This document shows, in pieces, positions 44,878 through 53,973 of a stretch of 64,000 bases of DNA. Position numbers and translations under genes: made by a program. The DNA is from JAXLXE01 sp046328115 (lineage in GTDB: Bacteria; Chloroflexota; UBA6077; JACCZL01): NCBI GenBank assembly GCA_046328115.1, contig JAXLXE010000001.1:2232001-2296000 (forward strand), given 5' to 3'. Each line of letters opens with the position of its first letter. Position 1 is the stretch's first letter. The notes under the pieces were generated by a model. The model did no database searches and was not told the origin of the DNA. It saw only the letters and a program-made list of their open reading frames with translations.

Positions 44878-45243
44878 GTGCTGCGCCTCTACCTCGACGA
44901 GGACTCGATGGACCATACCCTCGTCCGAGCGCTGCGGTCGCGCGGCGTGGATGTCCTCACCGCGTTCGAGGCTGGAATGATCGAACGGCCTGACCCGGAG
45001 CACCTCCACTTCGCGTCGCGGGCGGGCCGAGTGCTCTGCACCTGCAACGTCTCGGACTTCTACGCCCTCCACCAGTCGATCACGGCCGCGGGTACGTCTC
45101 ACGCTGGCCTGATCTTGATGCCACAGCAACGATATTCTCTGGGTGAACAGCTCCGCAGATTGTTGCGAATCATCTCCACCATCACGCCCGAGAACATGGT
45201 GGATCGAGCCGAGCTTCTGAGCGCCTGGCACCCTGTCGATTAG
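44878..45243 (+). CDS. DUF5615 PIN-like protein (probable toxin partner)
   Basis: A 121-residue PIN-like protein. It has the N-terminal acidic motif LRLYLDEDSM, ALRSRGVDVLTAFEAGM, and CNVSDFYALH in the place of the usual TxDxDF motif. DUF433/DUF5615 pairs are considered toxin-antitoxin-like, with the PIN-like partner as an RNase. GTG 44878 overlaps the extended DUF433 frame by one base. If the antitoxin is truncated, this partner may be inactive or the pair may be decaying. Confidence 0.8.
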   Translation: MLRLYLDEDSMDHTLVRALRSRGVDVLTAFEAGMIERPDPEHLHFASRAGRVLCTCNVSDFYALHQSITAAGTSHAGLILMPQQRYSLGEQLRRLLRIISTITPENMVDRAELLSAWHPVD

Positions 45244-45288
45244 GAGACTAGACGCAGAGACACTAGCTCGGCCGCCACTCCGTGCACA

Positions 45289-46727
45289 TTGCACGGGTCA
45301 CGATCGCCTCAGAGCCAACACAAGCTACCGCAAGGAAGCGGTGTAGAGATCCTCCACGCGCTCGAACATGCCCGCGCCGGTCGCGGCCAGGTCGCCGCGC
45401 TCGTCGGTGAGCCCGGCGTCGGTAAGTCCCGCCTCGTCTGGGAGCTCACCCACTCGCACCGAGTGGAGGGCTGGACCGTTCTCGAGAGCAGCTCCGTCTC
45501 CCACGGTAAGGCCACCCCGTGGCTCCCAGTCGTCGATCTGCTCAAAGCCTACTTCCGCGTCGAGCAGCGCGATGATGCCCGCGCGGTCCGTGAGAAGGTT
45601 CTGGGCAAGCTGCTGGCGCTGGACGAGGAGCTTCGCCCGCTCCTGCCGCCCCTGCTCTCGCTGCTCGACAAGCCGGTCGATGACGCCGCGTGGGCCGCGC
45701 TTGACCCAGCCAAGCGTCGTCGCCAGACCCTCGATGGCGGCAGAGCCTTGCTGCTGCCCGAGAGTCAGGAGCAGCCGCTGCTGCTGGTCTTCGAGGACCT
45801 CCACTGGCTGGTCACGGAGTCCCAGGTCCTGCTCGACAGCCTGGTGGAGGGACTGCCCGCCGCCCGCGTGCTGCTCCTGGTCAACTACCGGCCAGAGTAC
45901 CGCCACGGCTGGGGCAGCAAGAGCTACTACACCCAGGTGCGCGTGGACCCACTCGACGCCGAGAGCGCCGCCGAGCTGATGGCGTCGCTCCTCGGCGAGC
46001 ATCCCACGGTTGAGTCGCTCGCGTCGCTGCTGGTGCAGCGCACCGCCGGTAACCCCTTCTTCATCGAAGAGGGTGTCCGCACGCTGGTGGAGACCGGCGT
46101 GCTCGCAGGCGAGTGGGGCGCCTACCGACTGACCCGCTCCGTGGACGCGATCACCGTGCCCGCCACGGTCCAGGCCATGCTCGCGGCGCGGATCGATCGC
46201 CTGGCGCCAGAGGACAAGCGGCTGCTGCAGACGGCGTCCGTCCTCGGCAAGGACGTCCCCTACCCTTTGCTCTTCGAGATCGCCGATCTACCGGACGAGG
46301 CGCTGCGGTCTGGCCTGGCGCGCCTGCAGGCGGCCGAGTTCGTGTACGAGACCGCGCTGTACCCAGAGCCAGAGTACACCTTCAAACACGCGCTGACCCA
46401 CGACGTGGCCTACGCCAGCCTGCTCCAGGAGCGGCGCAGGCTGCTCCACGGTCGAGTCGTGGACGCGATCGAGCGGCTGTACGCCGGTCGGCTGGACGAG
46501 CACGTGGACCGCCTGACCGACCACGCGTTCCGCGCCGAATGCTGGGACGCCGCTGTCGCCTACGCCCGCCAGGCCGCGGGCCGATCGACCGAACGGATGG
46601 CATACGCGCCATCGGCCGCACGAACGCCGCGCGCGCGGAGCTCTCAACGGCGGTCGAGCTCTACCGCTCCATGGAGCTGGACTACTGGCTGCCAGAAGCC
46701 GAGGCCGCGCTGGCCGAAGTGAGCTGA
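45289..46727 (+). pseudogene. Remnant of a cyclase-associated AAA ATPase/TPR regulator
   Basis: The segment encodes the ATPase part of the large adenylate-cyclase/AAA/TPR regulators: Walker A ALVGEPGVGKSRLVWE, Walker B LLLVFEDLHWL, NPFFIEE and FKHALTHDVAY motifs. The N-terminal cyclase domain is missing, and the lead-in to Walker A is degenerate. After RQAAGRSTERMAY the frame turns to nonsense, while the usual C-terminal end of such proteins (ARAELSTAVELYRSMELDYW) appears at once in another frame ending at 46727. The whole TPR region, several hundred residues in intact relatives, is deleted. The ATPase frame is open to 46722, but a functional product is unlikely. Confidence 0.75.
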
Positions 46728-47589
46728 GGTGCGATCAGGCCACGGCACCAGTCCTCGCCCAGAGCTCGTACGACGATGCTCTCCGCCGCCACACCACGTG
46801 CTCCGCGCTCAACTCCACCGCGCCCCTACCCGATCACCCCACACCAGGCTCGGGTCACCGGATAGACAGCAGTCGTCGAGCCAGATCAACGTCGCGGCGT
46901 AGCGAGTCGGACCCACCTCGCGCGAGCCGCCAGGGGCCGGCAACATCCACGCTGGTGCACCACGCACCGGCTCCCCATGGCATAGATGATAGTGACTCAC
47001 CTGAAAGCAGTGGGTTCGCACCCACCTCGAGCGCGCGCCTCATCACCCCCGCCCCCCGCACCATCCCCCCGCTGCGCCTGCCACCCTCGCAGGACTTTTG
47101 TCACCAAAAACGCATCCGTCAACACCCGTGCCGTATCCATTTGCGCCATTACAGCGCAATTTCGCGACCGACCGGCGTCCGCACCCAGCCCCAGCGGCAG
47201 CCCCCCAGGTACGCCCGTCACTCCACCGACGCACACAATGGATATGGTCCGGCGTCAACCGATCGTCCATCGCCAGAGCCCATCTCGTCCATCTAGTCCA
47301 TCTAGTCCATCTAGTCCATCTAGTCCATCTAGTCCATCAAGTCCATCAAGTCCATCTCGCCCAGCCTGCCCATCTCGCCCACCCTGTCCAACCCACTCAC
47401 CCCGCCACACCCCGAGTTCTGGCGTTTTGTCACTTTTGTCACGCCACTGGAACACTCAAAACACACACGTCCACGGGGCACGATCCGCCCAGCCCTCGTC
47501 GGCAGAGCGCCGCGCCTCGCTCCTCCAGACCCGGGTCTGGCCGTCCTCTATCCAAGCACTCCCGCCTTAGGACCTCGCGCGCACCCCGC
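46728..47589. other. Long non-coding stretch in the decayed block
   Basis: No credible gene is seen here. Open frames in it are low-complexity (Ser/Pro repeats) or lack coding character. It contains the 9-bp repeat array at 47286-47357; the rest may be eroded remains of the upstream pseudogene's neighbourhood. Confidence 0.6.
47286..47357. repeat. Eight tandem copies of a 9-bp unit (AGTCCATCT)
   Basis: Eight head-to-tail copies of AGTCCATCT with only first- and last-base changes (C or A). The unit matches the diverged array at 19579-19623. The array lies between a pseudogene and the CRP-family gene. Confidence 0.9.
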
Positions 47590-47661
47590 TGCCTTCGAAA
47601 CTGGCGATTCCGCTACCACTACGATACGCTCAGCCACGCCGGACCACACGATCCAGATCAC
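47590..47661 (+). promoter_or_regulatory. Copy B of the duplicated segment, upstream of the CRP-family gene
   Basis: Aligns with 44358-44430 over ~72 bp and ends 36 bp before the crp-like ATG. The CRP half-site TCAC is kept (CCAGATCAC), but the TGTGA half reads CACGA. It may be the promoter and a weaker autoregulatory site. Confidence 0.45.
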
Positions 47662-47696
47662 GCCCGTGAAATCACACCCACCCGGTGAAGGCGACC

Positions 47697-48398
47697 ATGA
47701 GCGAGCGCGACCCAACCCCCCGTGAAGCCCTGGCGCGGGTCCCTCTCTTCGCGGGGCTCGCGCCCGCGGAGCTTGACGCCCTGACAACCGCCGTGGTCTC
47801 GCGCCGCTATCCGCGCGGCGGCGTCATCATGCTGCAGGGCGAGGAGGGCAACGGGCTCTGCATCATCGGCTCCGGGCTGGTCAAGATCGTTCTGACCGGC
47901 GCTGACGGCCGCGAGCAGCTCATCAACGTCTACGGGCCGGCCGAATTTTTTGGCGAGTTCGCCCTGCTGGACGGCGAACCGCGCTCAGCCGACGCCATCG
48001 CCCAGGAAGACTGCCTGATTTACTGGCTCCACCGCGACAGGTTTCAGTCGTTCCTGGCCAACCACCCCATGGCGGCCATATCCCTCCTGGCCATCCTCAG
48101 TCGCCGCCTGCGCCACACGACGCGGCTGCTCGAGAGCAAGGCCTTCCAGGACGTCCCCACCCGCGTGGCCGGGACCATCCTCCAGCTCGCCGCCAGCCGC
48201 GGGCGCCCCACCGGGTCCGGCATCATCATTGACGCGCAGCTCACCCAATCGGAGCTGGCCTCAATGGTCGGCGCGAACCGCGAAACCGTGAACCGCTGCG
48301 TGAGAGACTTCCAGCGCCGCGGTCTCCTGACCTGGGAACGCAGCCAGATCACCATCAACGACCAGCGGCGCCTCCGAAACATCGCTGACGGAGCCTAG
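47697..48398 (+). CDS. CRP/FNR-family transcriptional regulator
   Basis: A 233-residue regulator with an N-terminal cyclic-nucleotide-binding barrel (FFGEFALLDGEPRSADAIA keeps the Gly-Glu and Arg-Ser that hold the phosphate and ribose of cAMP in CRP), a long dimer helix and a C-terminal Crp-type helix-turn-helix (LTQSELASMVGANRETVNRC). FNR-type N-terminal cysteines are absent, so cAMP or another small ligand is more likely than an iron-sulphur cluster. ATG 47697 has GAAGG five nt upstream. Two cyclase genes lie ~10 kb away and a perfect CRP-type site is at 44416. Confidence 0.9.
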   Translation: MSERDPTPREALARVPLFAGLAPAELDALTTAVVSRRYPRGGVIMLQGEEGNGLCIIGSGLVKIVLTGADGREQLINVYGPAEFFGEFALLDGEPRSADAIAQEDCLIYWLHRDRFQSFLANHPMAAISLLAILSRRLRHTTRLLESKAFQDVPTRVAGTILQLAASRGRPTGSGIIIDAQLTQSELASMVGANRETVNRCVRDFQRRGLLTWERSQITINDQRRLRNIADGA

Positions 48399-48451
48399 CG
48401 CGCCCTCTCACGCGGCACCGCCAGATACCACGAGCCCGCCGGCGTGCGATC

Positions 48452-50158
48452 ATGAGCGCAGGGAGCGGGCACATCGATGCGATCGAGAACCACGTCGTGG
48501 CGGTAGGCGAGGCGCGCGACCGCGCCTGGCGCAGGACGGTCGGCCCGATCAACCGGGTCAGCTTCGTCGCGGAGCAGCGCAGACATCGGCGCTCCACCTG
48601 GCAGCTCTCCGCGATCTGCACCCTCGCGGTCCTGATCACCGGGCTGCCCCTGAGCCTGGTGATGACGCCGGTCGTGTTCGCGGTCGCGCTGCTCGTGCTC
48701 GTCGTGACGCGGCCCTTCACGCCGAACGCCGCGGCCGCCTGGGACGCCTACGGACTGGTGTTCACCCTGCTGTTCGACGTGGCGGACCGGCTGGATCGCG
48801 ACCCGCTGGCCGCACTCCTCCCGAAGCTCGCCCTGCTCGCCGCCGTGATGGTCACGCCCGGCGTCGTTACCATGGCCACGCTGTACTGGTGGCTGGGGAG
48901 GGTCTTCGCTCGCGCTGGCACCGGCGCGCTGCTGCTGGGGTTGGGCGCTCGCGAGCCCAACGCCCAGGACCTGGAGGAGCGCCAGCTCGTCAACGTGGTG
49001 GAGGAGATGGCCATCGCGGCCGGCCTGCAGCCACCGCGCGTCATGTTGCTGGACGTCACGGTTGCCAACGCCGCCGCGGTCGGCTCCGCGCCCGAGGACG
49101 CGGTGGTGGTGATCTCACGCCGCCTGCTGGACGAGCTCGACCGCGACGATACCCAGGGCGTCCTGGGCCACCTGATCGGATCGATTGGCAATGGCGATCT
49201 GGGCATCGCACTCACCATCGTCCGCACATTTCAGACGTTCGGCCTGGCCAGCACGCTGCTCGGCGTGCCGTTCAGTTCACAGGCCCGCGGGACGGTCCGA
49301 GAGCTCGCCGGATTCGCGCTGGGAAGAAGCGGCGCGGATCGCAACTCGCGGGCCGATCTGCTGCTCACCATGCTCAGCCGCGATCTGAACGAGGTCAGCT
49401 TCGACGACGTGGACAGGGTGCTCGGCAGCGACGAACAACGCGCAAAGGGCGTCTGGTCCTGGCCACTCAAGATCAGGGTCTACGCGCTGTTCCCGCTCTG
49501 GTTCGCCACCAACATGGCCAAGGTCGCCATGATGCTGCTGAGCAGCTTTCTGGCAGAGCCCGTCATCGCGCTCCTGTGGCGCACGCGCCGCTACCTCGCA
49601 GACGCCACCGCGGTGCAGCTCACCCGCGACCCCAACGGGCTGGCCAGCGCCCTGACGATCCTTCAGCGCTGGGGCGGCATCATCCCGGGAGGCAAGTGGG
49701 CCGCCCATCTCTTCATCGTGGGTGGCCAGGTGGCTTCTGGACGGGCGGATCTGCTGCGCACTCGCTTGGAGGCGGCCGGGTCGCGGGCTAGCTGGGCAGA
49801 GCGGGCTCGGATTGCACGCGAAGCCGCGGAGAGCGAACCAGACGCCGACGAGGGCTCCGGCTCAATGGTGGGCTCGCACACCAGCGTGGTGAACTACCAC
49901 CCACCGCTCGCGAAGCGCCTGGCGCGCCTCGAGGCACTGGGCGCAACCCTGCCGACGGCCCCCGGATCCGCCCCCGGCACCGGGCGCTCGCCGGCCCAGC
50001 GTGGCGCCATGGCATTGTTGATGGTCATCGTCGTGCCTCTGCTGGCGCTCTGCGTGGTGCTGGGCCTGGTGGCACTGGGGCTGATGATGATGCTCCTGGC
50101 CCTGGCCATATTCGTGTGCATGGGCCTGCTCTACGTGATCTACTCCCTGCTACGCTGA
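48452..50158 (+). CDS. M48-like membrane protein with a destroyed zinc site
   Basis: A 568-residue membrane protein with N-terminal spans (~55-95 and ~125-160), a cytosolic M48-like domain and a C-terminal hydrophobic hairpin (~520-568). Where M48/HtpX peptidases have HExxH, this protein reads VLGHLIGSIGNGD; the helix is recognisable but Glu and the second His are lost. The third ligand in the RExLADA motif also reads RRYLADATAVQLTRDP, with Arg for Glu. It should therefore not be a zinc protease. It stands just before lemA, as active M48 genes often do, so it may act as a non-catalytic membrane partner of LemA. Confidence 0.8.
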   Translation: MSAGSGHIDAIENHVVAVGEARDRAWRRTVGPINRVSFVAEQRRHRRSTWQLSAICTLAVLITGLPLSLVMTPVVFAVALLVLVVTRPFTPNAAAAWDAYGLVFTLLFDVADRLDRDPLAALLPKLALLAAVMVTPGVVTMATLYWWLGRVFARAGTGALLLGLGAREPNAQDLEERQLVNVVEEMAIAAGLQPPRVMLLDVTVANAAAVGSAPEDAVVVISRRLLDELDRDDTQGVLGHLIGSIGNGDLGIALTIVRTFQTFGLASTLLGVPFSSQARGTVRELAGFALGRSGADRNSRADLLLTMLSRDLNEVSFDDVDRVLGSDEQRAKGVWSWPLKIRVYALFPLWFATNMAKVAMMLLSSFLAEPVIALLWRTRRYLADATAVQLTRDPNGLASALTILQRWGGIIPGGKWAAHLFIVGGQVASGRADLLRTRLEAAGSRASWAERARIAREAAESEPDADEGSGSMVGSHTSVVNYHPPLAKRLARLEALGATLPTAPGSAPGTGRSPAQRGAMALLMVIVVPLLALCVVLGLVALGLMMMLLALAIFVCMGLLYVIYSLLR

Positions 50159-50207
50159 TGCCCACTGGAACTACCCGCTGGAGACGAACACTGGAGTTGA
50201 CTGAGCC

Positions 50208-50774
50208 ATGACGGTGACCCTGATCTTCGGCGTGCTCGTCGTGCTGATCGCGCTGGCGGCGCTGTTTGCCGTGGGTGTCTACAACGGCCTGGTAGGCAGG
50301 CGCAACGCCGTGCGCAACGGCTGGTCGCAGATAGACGTGCAGCTCAAGCGGCGGCACGATCTCGTCCCCAACCTCGTCAGCGCCGTCAAAGGCTACCTGG
50401 AGCACGAGCGCGGCCTGTTCGAGAACATCACCCGTGCCCGCGCCGAGGCCATCGCCGCCGGCAACAACGTGCCCGTCCGCGCCGAGGCTGAGCAAGCACT
50501 AGGCCAGGCCATGCGCTCGCTTTTCGCCGTGGCGGAGGCGTATCCGGAGCTCAAGTCCAGCCAGAACATGCTCGCACTCCAGGAGGAGCTCAGCTCAACG
50601 GAGAACCGCGTCGCCTTCGCTCGCCAGCACTACAACGACGCCGTCACCGAGTACAACACCGCTCGCGAGACCTTCCCCGCCGTCCTGTTCGCCGGCAGCA
50701 TGGGCTTCAACCCCGCCGACCTCTTCGAGCTCGAAGACGCCACCGACCGCGCCGTACCGGAAGTGCGGTTCTAG
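50208..50774 (+). CDS. lemA: LemA family protein
   Basis: A 188-residue protein with one N-terminal membrane span (~5-27) and a helical body carrying the family blocks NGWSQIDVQLKRRHDLVPNL, ARAEAIAA, YPELKSSQNMLALQEELSS and ENRVAFARQHYNDAVTEYN. Function is not well defined; LemA is commonly encoded next to M48 peptidases or TPM-domain proteins. It begins 49 bp after the M48-like gene, and the two are probably one transcript. Confidence 0.93.
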   Translation: MTVTLIFGVLVVLIALAALFAVGVYNGLVGRRNAVRNGWSQIDVQLKRRHDLVPNLVSAVKGYLEHERGLFENITRARAEAIAAGNNVPVRAEAEQALGQAMRSLFAVAEAYPELKSSQNMLALQEELSSTENRVAFARQHYNDAVTEYNTARETFPAVLFAGSMGFNPADLFELEDATDRAVPEVRF

Positions 50775-50798
50775 CGGCGCCACGGGAGCGATGAGTGC

Positions 50799-52646
50799 GT
50801 GATCCATGCTGGCCCCCCCCGCTCCGAGAGTCGCCTCCTCATGGTCGCCGCGGCGCTGAGCGCTGCCGTCTGGATCCTGGCGTTGGCCCCGGAGGCTCGG
50901 GCCCAACAGACAGAACCCACCGCGCCCGCACCGATCCACTGGGCGGCGATAGGCCCCGCCGGTCCACGGACGGTCACCGCGATCGGCATTTCGTCCGGAT
51001 GGCCTTCCGATCCCTTCATCATCGTGCGCCTCAGCCTGCACGGCGACAAACCACGCGTGTCGGCCTCGCCGAATGCGCTAGCGGCCGTGACGCGGAACGG
51101 CGGCGCCACCTGGGAGCCGCGAAACCCTCTCCCGCCCGGGCGGTTGCTGGTTCTGCACACCATCCGGTGGGGACGGGTGATCCTGGCCACGCCGGATTCG
51201 CTGGCGAATGACGCAGCCCCGTCCAACGGCCACATCTACCGTTCGATAGACGACGGTGAGTCCTGGGAGGACCTGCCACTCGACTGGGCCGCGCCAGCGG
51301 TGATCGACGTCTCGCCAGACGTTGAGAATGACGGCGGCATCGTGCTCACAACGGACTCAGGCGCACATCTGAGCTGGGATGCTGGAGCGACGTGGGTGAA
51401 GCTGGAGCCGCCTTCAGGCCAGATGCTCAGCTCTGTCCTGTTCTCCCCCGCGTTTGCACGGGACGAGCTCATGTTCGCCGCGGCCATTTCAGAGCCGATC
51501 GGCGGTCCATCTCCCATATGCCGACCAGCCCCCACTCATCGGGCACACGCGGAAAGCGCTGGCATGGTCCGATCGCGGGACCGGGGCCAGACCTGGCAGA
51601 CAGTATCCGAAGGGCTGTCCGTCGATGGGGCCCCGTTCCGCCAGATCGATGCGTTTGCGATCTCGCCCACGTTCGCGCGCGACTCCACGCTGTTCGCACA
51701 CGCCTGGGGTCCCTGGGCGGGCCAGAGTGTAGCTGGCCCCACGCCTCGGAAGATGCTGTTCAAGAGTGTGGACGGTGGGGAGATCTGGAGTCCGTTATTC
51801 CCGCTGGCGTCCGCTTCGAGCGTTGGCACGTTCGGCCAGGCTCACATCGGCGTCTCGCGCGAGTACGCGGAAGACGGTTCGGTCTTCATGATGGCCAGCG
51901 GCGGTCTGGGCAGCCCTGGCTCATCGGGATGCGGCATTGGCACGTCCACGGATGGCGGCATCTCCTGGTCCTCAAACACCATCGTTCAGAGCTACGGCGG
52001 GTGTTCGGATCTGGTCATGGGGTACGCGGCTGGTCCCATTGCGTCCGTGAAGTACCAGCGAAGCCCCGCGCGCGGCACCGTCGAGACTCGCCCGCGAGAT
52101 GAGTCGGACCGCACCGTCGCGAGCATGTGGGAGTCTGCGCACCTGTCGATCCCGCAGGTTCACGCCGCGACGCGCGGCGGCCACCTGATGATCGGCGGCT
52201 ACTACGGCCTGGAGCTCGCGGTGTCCGAGTCAACACAGGCGGCACGCCTTCCAGGGACCTTGCCCTGCATCCTAGGCGAGGCAGGTCCGATCCGAGCGGT
52301 GAGACAACTCGCCCCCGCCGCACGCACTCACGGCTGCGCGATCTCTGAGCCGCACACCGCTCTCGTTGCTGAACGTACGGTCGGCGACTTATCAGCGGTC
52401 CAGATCGACGACGACCCCTCCTCGTGGACCGAACTGGGGCATGACAGGTACGGCGACCCACTCGCTGTCCAGCACGACGCCCACAAAGAGCCTTGGGGCG
52501 GGCCACCGGACCGCACGATCCCGGCGCTCATACAGCGATTTGAGACAGGGTTCGTTGCACTTTACACCGACGCGAACGACCGGTCACGGGCACTTGTCGT
52601 CGGTTATCGTAGCTGGCAAAACGTGCTACTCTCACCTATAGAGTGA
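50799..52646 (+). CDS. Secreted BNR-repeat beta-propeller protein (paralogue 3)
   Basis: A 615-residue protein with an N-terminal hydrophobic segment ending APEARAQ and Asp-box motifs (TRNGGATWE, SIDDGESWE, SWDAGATWV, SRDRGQTWQ, SVDGGEIWS, STDGGISWS). Shared blocks with the 7199 protein include GPAGPRTVTAIGISSGWP versus GPAGPRAPTAIGVSSSWP, and DGxPFRQIxxxAxSPTF, so these two are closer to each other than to the 9040 protein. No sialidase catalytic residues were identified. The GTG at 50799 has GGAG 11 nt upstream; internal starts are possible. Confidence 0.76.
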   Translation: MIHAGPPRSESRLLMVAAALSAAVWILALAPEARAQQTEPTAPAPIHWAAIGPAGPRTVTAIGISSGWPSDPFIIVRLSLHGDKPRVSASPNALAAVTRNGGATWEPRNPLPPGRLLVLHTIRWGRVILATPDSLANDAAPSNGHIYRSIDDGESWEDLPLDWAAPAVIDVSPDVENDGGIVLTTDSGAHLSWDAGATWVKLEPPSGQMLSSVLFSPAFARDELMFAAAISEPIGGPSPICRPAPTHRAHAESAGMVRSRDRGQTWQTVSEGLSVDGAPFRQIDAFAISPTFARDSTLFAHAWGPWAGQSVAGPTPRKMLFKSVDGGEIWSPLFPLASASSVGTFGQAHIGVSREYAEDGSVFMMASGGLGSPGSSGCGIGTSTDGGISWSSNTIVQSYGGCSDLVMGYAAGPIASVKYQRSPARGTVETRPRDESDRTVASMWESAHLSIPQVHAATRGGHLMIGGYYGLELAVSESTQAARLPGTLPCILGEAGPIRAVRQLAPAARTHGCAISEPHTALVAERTVGDLSAVQIDDDPSSWTELGHDRYGDPLAVQHDAHKEPWGGPPDRTIPALIQRFETGFVALYTDANDRSRALVVGYRSWQNVLLSPIE

Positions 52647-52703
52647 GCAAGCCGCGCCGATGCCCTCCCCTTACAACCCACGTCCTCGGAGGCCCGTCAC
52701 CGC

Positions 52704-52964
52704 GTGAAACACACCACGGATTCAGGCTCTAGTCCCCGGTTGGATCAGCATGCCTACGGGGCAAGGGCGGCGGGCGACGATGGTGCCGTACACATCACTG
52801 ACGATGCCTCCCCGCCACCCGTGTCGATGACGCACACTGAGCACGACCGTCTGCCCGGCGCGAACTCCAAACTTGCCGACTCGCTTGCCATGGCAGAAGA
52901 CGTGTACTTCGACATCGAGTTCCCGCGACTGCCTGACCTGGCGCGCTCTGCCGACTTGAGCTGA
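52704..52964 (+). CDS. Small hypothetical protein, 86 residues
   Basis: GTG 52704 lies 11 nt after GGAGG. The predicted protein is hydrophilic and low in pattern, ending with an acidic hydrophobic stretch (EDVYFDIEFPRLPDLARSAD). No family is recognised. It stands alone between the BNR gene and the aldo/keto reductase and could be spurious. Confidence 0.35.
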   Translation: MKHTTDSGSSPRLDQHAYGARAAGDDGAVHITDDASPPPVSMTHTEHDRLPGANSKLADSLAMAEDVYFDIEFPRLPDLARSADLS

Positions 52965-52994
52965 GGCGGTGAACCGCAACATCGGCCCAGATCT

Positions 52995-53957
52995 ATGAAA
53001 TACGGCGACCTCTCCCACCGCGGCCGGCGCGTCTCTCGGCTCATCCTCGGCAGTCTCGCCTTCTCCGTGGACGACCCCGCCACCACCAACGCGCTCCTGG
53101 ACCGCTTTTTCGAGGCCGGCGGCACGGCTGTTGACACGGCGCGCGTCTACGGGCGCGGCGCCTCTGAGATCGCGCTGGGACGCTGGATCCGCGAGCGGCA
53201 CGCCCGCGATCGCATCGTGCTCATCAGCAAGGGCGCCCACCATGACCTCAGCACACTGGCGAGCCGGGTCAACCAGGACGCCATTCAGGCCGACCTCCAG
53301 ACCAGTCTGGACGCCCTCCAGGTGGACACCATCGACTTCTACCTGCTCCACCGCGACCAGCCGGAGCTTCCGGTCGGTCCCATCGTGGACGCGCTCAACG
53401 ACCTCTCTACCCGCGGCGTAATCGATGCGTTCGGCGGCTCGAACTGGAGCCACCAGCGCCTGGACCAGGCCAACGCTTACGCCCGCGCCCGCGGCCTTAC
53501 GCCGATGACTGTCAGCAGCCCGAACCTCGCGCTGGCCGTGCCCAACGAGCCCGTGTTTCCTGGCTGCCTGAGCGTCTCGGGCGACGCGGAAGCGCTCGCG
53601 TGGTATGCCCGCACGCGGATGCCGCTGCTGGCCTGGTCCTCCCAGGCGCGCGGCTTCTTCAGCGGGCGCTTCTCGCCAGACCGACGTGACGGCGACGCCA
53701 ACGTGATTCGGGTCTACTACTCGGACGCAAACTGGGAGCGCGCCCGCCGCGCCGGCCAGTTGGCCCGTGACCGGGGCAGATCGCTCTCTCAGATCGCGCT
53801 GGCCTGGGTCCTCCACCAGCCGTTAGACATCTACGCGCTCGTCGGGCCCCGAACCGTGGCCGAACTAGACGACTGCCTGGCCGCGCTGGACGTGGAGCTC
53901 AGCCCGGCTGAGCAGGCCTGGCTCAACCTGGAACAGGGCGCGCCGAAGCCCGCTTAG
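52995..53957 (+). CDS. Aldo/keto reductase
   Basis: A 320-residue NADP(H)-dependent TIM-barrel oxidoreductase. The tetrad is visible: Asp47 and Tyr52 in AVDTARVYG, Lys79 in LISKG, and His119 in YLLHRD. The C-terminal cofactor segment VGPRTVAELDDCLAAL is also present. Substrate is not readable; the YdhF/YajO-like group is the closest by eye. It ends 16 bp from a convergent gene and there is no sign it belongs with the Grd cluster. Confidence 0.9.
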   Translation: MKYGDLSHRGRRVSRLILGSLAFSVDDPATTNALLDRFFEAGGTAVDTARVYGRGASEIALGRWIRERHARDRIVLISKGAHHDLSTLASRVNQDAIQADLQTSLDALQVDTIDFYLLHRDQPELPVGPIVDALNDLSTRGVIDAFGGSNWSHQRLDQANAYARARGLTPMTVSSPNLALAVPNEPVFPGCLSVSGDAEALAWYARTRMPLLAWSSQARGFFSGRFSPDRRDGDANVIRVYYSDANWERARRAGQLARDRGRSLSQIALAWVLHQPLDIYALVGPRTVAELDDCLAALDVELSPAEQAWLNLEQGAPKPA

Positions 53958-53973
53958 CTCCGGCGCGCAGCCG

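Noticed and set aside
45289..46722. Intact 477-residue ATPase gene
   Set aside because: The last ~40 residues are out-of-frame nonsense, while the genuine family C-terminus lies in another frame immediately after; the N-terminus is also degenerate.
47005..47035. tRNA T-arm-like sequence (GTGGGTTCGCACCCAC)
   Set aside because: The loop is one base short and no acceptor, D or anticodon arm could be assembled around it.
47286..47357. CRISPR array
   Set aside because: The unit is only 9 bp, head-to-tail without spacers, and there are no cas genes.
46986..47688. Ser/Pro-repeat proteins across the 9-bp array
   Set aside because: The open frames owe their length to the repeat having a period of three codons; there is no ribosome site or family similarity.
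48452..50158. Active M48 zinc metalloprotease
   Set aside because: The HExxH motif and the third-ligand Glu are both lost.
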